This document shows positions 59,572-64,000 of a stretch of 64,000 nucleotides of DNA, in pieces. The DNA lies in NCBI RefSeq assembly GCF_003469185.1, contig NZ_QSIL01000004.1, positions 124,001 through 188,000 of the forward strand. Direction: 5' to 3'. Source of the DNA: Collinsella sp. AM34-10. GTDB lineage: Bacteria; Actinomycetota; Coriobacteriia; Coriobacteriales; Coriobacteriaceae. The translations under genes were made by a program, and so were the position numbers. Below the pieces are notes generated by a model. The model made no database searches and had not been told where the DNA came from. It saw only the letters and a program-made list of their open reading frames with translations. Numbering within the stretch: the stretch's first letter is position 1; the number at the start of each line of letters is the position of its first letter.

Positions 59572-60392
59572 ATGGACACCACCTTCAGCCACATCAAGGC
59601 CGTGTTCTGCGATATCGACGGCACGCTGCTCACGAGCCAGCACACGGTGTCCCCGCGCACCGTGGCGGCGATCCGCGCCCTGCGCGAGCGCGGCGTGCTC
59701 TTTGGCCTGTGCACCGGGCGCGACGCCCACGCGACCGAGGCCATGTACGAGCTCTGGGGCATCGAAGGCCTGGTGGACGTGCTGGTAGGCTGCGGTGGTG
59801 CCGAGGTCATCGACCGCGCGCACGACATCAACGAGCTGAGCTATCCGCTGCCGGGCGAGACCATCGCGCGCATCTGCAAGCACATGGCGGACCTTCCGGC
59901 AACGCCCGTCTGCCCCCGAGACGGCGTGTTCTACGTGCCCGAGAGCAACGCGTGCGTCGAGCACCTGTCACGCGTCGACGGCGTGCCCTACCAGGTGGTC
60001 GATTTTGCCGAGTTTTTGCGCGAGCCGCAGCCCAAGGTGATGTTTACCATGGCGCCGAGGTAATGCCGCGGGCGATTGAGCGGGCGTCGACGTTTGCCGA
60101 TGACACTGTTAAGGCGGCGGCTCTGCAAACCACGCAGCGGCTCTACGAGTTCATGGATCCGCACGTGTCCAAGACGCGCGGCCTTGTGCGCGTGGCAGAG
60201 CTCAACGACATGGAGCTTCAGAACATCTGCGTGTTTGGCGATGCCGATAACGACACCTGCATGGTGGCCGACGCCGGCGTTGGCGTGGCCATGGCAAACG
60301 GCAGCGCCGCCACCCGCGCCGCCGCCGATTTTGTAACCGTCAGCAACGACGAAGACGGCATTGCGATCTTTGTCGAGGAACATCTGCTGTAG
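59572..60392 (+). pseudogene. Frameshifted HAD-superfamily (Cof-type) phosphatase
   Basis: The two halves of one gene lie in different frames. From ATG 59572 the protein starts FCDIDGTLLTSQ (catalytic Asp pair) and LCTGRD (motif II), then stops at 60063 soon after KVMFTMAP. The next frame continues EVMPRAIERAS...SKTRGLVRVAE (motif III position) ...CVFGDADNDTCMVADAG (motif IV) to 60392. Adding one G near 60056-60059 restores a full-length 273-aa protein. GAAAGG lies before the ATG. Either a recent pseudogene or a sequencing error in a GC run. Confidence 0.8.
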
Positions 60393-60413
60393 CGCCGGGG
60401 GAGAACCCCCGCA

Positions 60414-60436
60414 ATGGGGACAGGCGCCTTTGTGGT
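60414..60436. repeat. Family D, partial copy
   Basis: TGGGGACAGGCGCCTTTGTGG then TGG keeps the right arm and centre of family D; the left arm (CCACAAA) is lost. Confidence 0.65.
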
Positions 60437-60896
60437 GGCCTCAGGCGATTTGGGCGAATTGATGCCTAAAATCTGCGCGATAATTCAAATATAGTTGTCT
60501 GAACATCATGCCTCTAACCACCGGTGGGTTAAAGATATTCTCATCAGTTTGGTAGGATATTCCTTCCGGTTAATAATCTACCGTTCACGGTCGATTTTCG
60601 ACCGTTCACAGGATGTTTGCTCTTGAGCAAAAGGTTGTGCAAATAAATAAAATGCTATTAAAAAACTGATAACTAACTTAATTACCAGTAGAAACAGATA
60701 TTTTATAGCGAATAAACGAAGGCAAATCTAAACAATTGTCAAGAGAATTAAGAACTTGCACAAAAATGTCGGTTTTGCTGCTCAGATGTTTAAACAATCG
60801 TTATAATTGCATCACTTAGCGAGCGCAATTACAGATTGCGCAGATACGTTTGATAGGGAAAGAGCAAGATCGCGGTCTCTTGGGGAGGAGACATCG
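60437..60896 (+). promoter_or_regulatory. AT-rich leader of the surface adhesin gene
   Basis: About 460 bp with distinctly low GC compared with all neighbours. It contains a hairpin CGGTCGA-TTT-TCGACCG (60588-60604) flanked by two CCGTTCAC repeats, poly-A/T tracts near 60640-60770, and TATAAT at 60802-60807, a good -10 about 90 nt before the adhesin start. No gene is seen. A regulated, possibly silenced, promoter is likely. Confidence 0.5.
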
Positions 60897-63800
60897 ATGA
60901 AAGCGAATTCGGACAAATCTAAGCAGAGTAATAAAGCGACGCGCCGTGTACTGGCAGGCGTTTTGTGCGGAGCCTCCGTTTTGAGCCTGGTACTGTCGCT
61001 CGTCATGCCCCCGATCTCGCAGGCCATTGCCAACGATGCCCAGACGGTTTCTACCGAGGAAACTGTGATGGGGGGTTCCTCAAGTGAGTCTACTGGTATA
61101 GACAACAGTACTAACGGGGATGCCGGCACAGACGCCGAAAACCAGAACAGCGACGATGCTGCGAGCGACGACGACGCTCGGCCGGAGGAGCAGTCCAAGG
61201 ACGAGTCGCAGGCGGAAGATAATGATGCGATGGATGTTAACGCTGTCGCGTCAGCCGAGGAGGCTGCAGAGAGCGAAGAGACAACCACAGCTATTACTAA
61301 CATTACTAACGCCGATGATTTGTCAGCTAAGCTTCAAGGCGTTGGGGAAAACCAAACTGCCTGCTTCGAGCTTACAGCTGATATTGACTATGCTGGTGAA
61401 ATCAAACTTGAGAAGAGCGGCAGCAATATAACGCTGAACTTAAACGGTCATAAGATCAAGTGCTTGAACACCGACAAGCCGTTATTTGATGTTGCTAACG
61501 GCGCAACACTTACAATTAAGGACGAAATTAAGGACTCCGCGCCGGTGACTGAGACGGTCAACGATGTCCAACAGCTGACTGATCAGGGGCAGAAGCTGGA
61601 TCCCAATAATTATGGCAAGAAAGTCGAGCTAAATTACGTTGGTGGCATTCCGTCTAATCTTACCTACTACGTGACCAAATCGACTCCGAGTGGTACAGGG
61701 ACAATCGAGACGCTTGTCAGACATAACGTCGATATTAAGGGCGCCATCGTGGCGTGCGACGGCAACGCAAATCTAAAGCTCATCAATCTGTATAACAACA
61801 ACGGCAAGGGTGGCACGTTTAACCTTGTGAGCGGCGTGATCACGCAAAAACAAGGCAGCAGCGTTAGCAGCTTGGTCTATGCCGAGAACGGCTCTACCGT
61901 CAACATGCGCGGCGGCTATGTGTGTGGAGCTTCTGGCTCGGGTGCGGGCGGCGGAATTGAAATACACGGTAATTCGACCCTCGAGGTTTCCGGTGGCGTA
62001 ATTGCCGGCAACAGTGCTCCTAGTGGCGGTGGTGTGTATGCTAAAGACTCCACGGTCAACATAACTAATGGCGTAATCTCCGGCAACAGCACGCTTGCTA
62101 CTGGTGTTGGTTTCGGCGGCGGCATCATGGCCGAAGGCGGCAGCGTTACTGTTTCTGGTGGCTACATTACTAACAATAAATATGCCAATTACTGTGGTAA
62201 CGATGGTAATGGCGATCATGGCGGTGCTGGACTTGCCGCTAAAAACGGTACTCATGTCACCATTTCGGGCGGCCAGATCACGGGCAACTATTCTGAGGAA
62301 GCCGGCGGCGGCGTCTATGTGACCGACATCGAACACCAAGGGGCGAGCTCGCGCAAGACAATGGCATGGCTCAACATTACGGGGGGAACTATTGCCTCTA
62401 ACGTGAGTTTTCGCTCTGAGGGTGCCGGCATTCGCGTGGGCCAGATGGTTGACGCGATGATAAAAGGAGCGTCAAATTCAAATCCAGTCTATATCACTAA
62501 TAACCACTGCATGTCTCGCTTTGACTGGGGTGGAGGCGGCATCTTCGTCCAGGGCGATTCTAAGGTCGCGTCTAATGCTGGTAGGCTATTTGTCTATAAC
62601 TCCTATATAAGCAGCAATGAGGCCGGTGGCTACGGTGGCGGCGTTGCGGTTTGCCCGACGGGTAAGACTTTGGTGACAGGCACCGACGGCACGGCGATTT
62701 TCGGTAATACTTCTGCCGGAAATGAGCAAAACGCGAACGATTACGAATCCGTGAGTAATACAGGCAATAACGGCACCCCCCATCTTTCCGGCGGTGGTCA
62801 CGGTAAGGACCAGGACTCCGACGCCTACAATGCCGAAGTGTTTCGCGAAAACGGCCACGCGGACTTCTTCCTTGCGGCGGAGGGTCATACGACTCCGATC
62901 GCGGCGGTGATTGGCAAAATGCTTGGCGGCGGCGATGCTAAGTATCGGGGAAGCTTAGAGCTCCAGAAAGCCATTACTATCCCCGCTAACGGTGGCGTGC
63001 AGGTATATAACAGCATCGGCCTGAGTTCGGATGTTAAGGCTCAAGACCCCGAGGCGATCAATGCGCGAAAGGCTGCGCTAGAGGCGGGCGCGACGTTTAT
63101 CACGGGCAATTATTCCTGGAACCATGGCGGCGGCATCATGTCGAACGGCGACCTGTACATGGGCGCGCCTGAGGACACGTATGTCTATCCGAGCCTCAAG
63201 CTCAAGGCGACCAAGAAGCTGGAAGGCCGCAAGCTCAATGATGGGGAGTTCTCCTTTACGGTGTATCGCAAGGATTCAGACGACCCTTTGGCTGGCACGA
63301 CAGCTGGCACGACATTCAATCGCGACGTTTGCACCGAGGTTGGAACAGCAGCAAATGATGCAGAAGGCAGCATTACGTTTGACCTTGGTGAACAATTCGC
63401 ATCGAGTGGCGCGGGTAACGAAATCACATACTACTTGGTCGAAGATCCCGGTGGTGATTCTGGCATCACGTACGACTCCAGCGTGTATAAGATTGTGGTG
63501 ACGGCCGAAGATACCAAGACCTTGCTCATGTCTGTTCCGAGTAAAGAAAACTCAAGCCAACTGAAGGATCTTTACATCCATAACTACACGATTAAAAACG
63601 TCGGTGTAACCAAGTACGAATTCCGCGAGTCGTCTGGGAAGTGGGAGAACGTAAAAGCGAGGAGCAAGGTGCAGAAGAGTGGAGACTATTATCCAATTAT
63701 CTGTGAGGGCGACTCCACGACTTTCACTAACAAGTTCACTCCGTACGACTCGAAGGGCTCCTGGACGCCTATGGCGACTAAGGTCGTTGAGGGTGGCGAG

Positions 63801-64000
63801 ATGAAGGAGTTCACGCTCAAGCTTGCGACCGACACAGATTTTACGGATATCGTTAGCAGCAAGTCCACCACTGCCGACGGCGACAAGTCCCAGACCCTGA
63901 GCTTCGACAAGATTGATTACAAACTCGATCAACTCGACCAGCTCGCGTCTGGCCCCACTGGCCGTGGTGCTTCCAAGACCTTCACGTACTACGTGCGCGA
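60897..64000 (+). CDS. Large surface adhesin with beta-helix and Spy0128-type pilin domains (partial)
   Basis: Open from ATG 60897 (GGGGAGGAG upstream) to the end of the window, at least 1034 aa. An N-terminal signal peptide (basic start, then VLAGVLCGASVLSLVLSLVMPP) precedes an acidic disordered region (about 45-130). Residues about 130-740 have repeated turns such as GGGIEIHGNSTLEVSGGVIAG and VTISGGQITGNYSEEAGGGVY, typical of right-handed beta-helix adhesins. At about 765-875 lies a Spy0128/FctA-type domain (LKATKKLEGRKLNDGEFSFTVY to EITYYLVED), where Lys-Asn isopeptide bonds form. A second begins near 955. The C-terminus (sortase motif?) is beyond the window. Codon use is less GC-rich than the rest. 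Confidence 0.85.
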   Translation, partial: MKANSDKSKQSNKATRRVLAGVLCGASVLSLVLSLVMPPISQAIANDAQTVSTEETVMGGSSSESTGIDNSTNGDAGTDAENQNSDDAASDDDARPEEQSKDESQAEDNDAMDVNAVASAEEAAESEETTTAITNITNADDLSAKLQGVGENQTACFELTADIDYAGEIKLEKSGSNITLNLNGHKIKCLNTDKPLFDVANGATLTIKDEIKDSAPVTETVNDVQQLTDQGQKLDPNNYGKKVELNYVGGIPSNLTYYVTKSTPSGTGTIETLVRHNVDIKGAIVACDGNANLKLINLYNNNGKGGTFNLVSGVITQKQGSSVSSLVYAENGSTVNMRGGYVCGASGSGAGGGIEIHGNSTLEVSGGVIAGNSAPSGGGVYAKDSTVNITNGVISGNSTLATGVGFGGGIMAEGGSVTVSGGYITNNKYANYCGNDGNGDHGGAGLAAKNGTHVTISGGQITGNYSEEAGGGVYVTDIEHQGASSRKTMAWLNITGGTIASNVSFRSEGAGIRVGQMVDAMIKGASNSNPVYITNNHCMSRFDWGGGGIFVQGDSKVASNAGRLFVYNSYISSNEAGGYGGGVAVCPTGKTLVTGTDGTAIFGNTSAGNEQNANDYESVSNTGNNGTPHLSGGGHGKDQDSDAYNAEVFRENGHADFFLAAEGHTTPIAAVIGKMLGGGDAKYRGSLELQKAITIPANGGVQVYNSIGLSSDVKAQDPEAINARKAALEAGATFITGNYSWNHGGGIMSNGDLYMGAPEDTYVYPSLKLKATKKLEGRKLNDGEFSFTVYRKDSDDPLAGTTAGTTFNRDVCTEVGTAANDAEGSITFDLGEQFASSGAGNEITYYLVEDPGGDSGITYDSSVYKIVVTAEDTKTLLMSVPSKENSSQLKDLYIHNYTIKNVGVTKYEFRESSGKWENVKARSKVQKSGDYYPIICEGDSTTFTNKFTPYDSKGSWTPMATKVVEGGEMKEFTLKLATDTDFTDIVSSKSTTADGDKSQTLSFDKIDYKLDQLDQLASGPTGRGASKTFTYYVR

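Overview
The window is high-GC, densely coding bacterial DNA without rRNA genes, CRISPR arrays or recognisable transposase genes. Gene content (VanR/VanS-like pair, paired YhgE/Pip proteins, GlnR-like orphan regulator, MoaC-MobB fusion, lar cluster, very large Spy0128-type surface protein) and the style of the proteins suggest a gut Coriobacteriia member (Actinomycetota), most like Collinsella. This is inferred from the reading and was not tested by a search.

Layout. 1-3.1 kb: 3' end of a tRNA-Arg, a duplicated tRNA tail, an unrecognised 813-aa protein and tRNA-Ser(GCT). 3.2-9.9 kb: envelope and phosphate signalling: a D,D-carboxypeptidase divergent from a VanRS-like two-component pair, then a lone pstB with a PhoB/PhoR-like pair. 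10-12.1 kb: a CpsC/CpsD/CpsB tyrosine-kinase/phosphatase module without glycosyltransferases. 12.1-23.5 kb: GNAT, HtpG, two YhgE/Pip membrane proteins, a DMT transporter, an M20 amidohydrolase and a truncated MFS gene. 23.6-28 kb: hisS and ppc. 28.5-33.2 kb: a nickel-pincer lactate racemase (lar) cluster: larA plus a MIP channel on the + strand, converging on larB-larC-tetR. 33.2-39.9 kb: serB, aspS, an HPr-like protein and the feoA-feoA-feoB ferrous iron operon with a Cys-rich partner. 40-49.8 kb: an old-yellow-enzyme-type reductase, an AlbA/Schlafen-type regulator with a multi-site operator, GntR and LacI regulators, a glutamine synthetase-like protein lacking metal ligands, a GlnR-like regulator and an HtrA protease. 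50-60.4 kb: ligA, a MATE pump, a nuclease-fold protein, moaA, moaC-mobB, an MFS transporter and a frameshifted HAD phosphatase. 60.4-64 kb: an AT-rich leader and the start of a giant surface adhesin that runs off the end.

The most unusual feature is the intergenic DNA, which holds several palindromic repeat families. Two families (A at 14940 and 20333; B at 28054 and 30614) keep their loop sequences and overall length (both B copies are exactly 127 nt) while the long stems differ in sequence but still pair. That is the compensatory pattern expected when folding is selected. Other families (C: CATCACAACATTCGA hairpins; D: GGGGACAGGCACCTTTGTGG hairpins; E: GGGGACGGAGGAAAAC hairpins) look REP-like, and one of them ends a truncated MFS gene.
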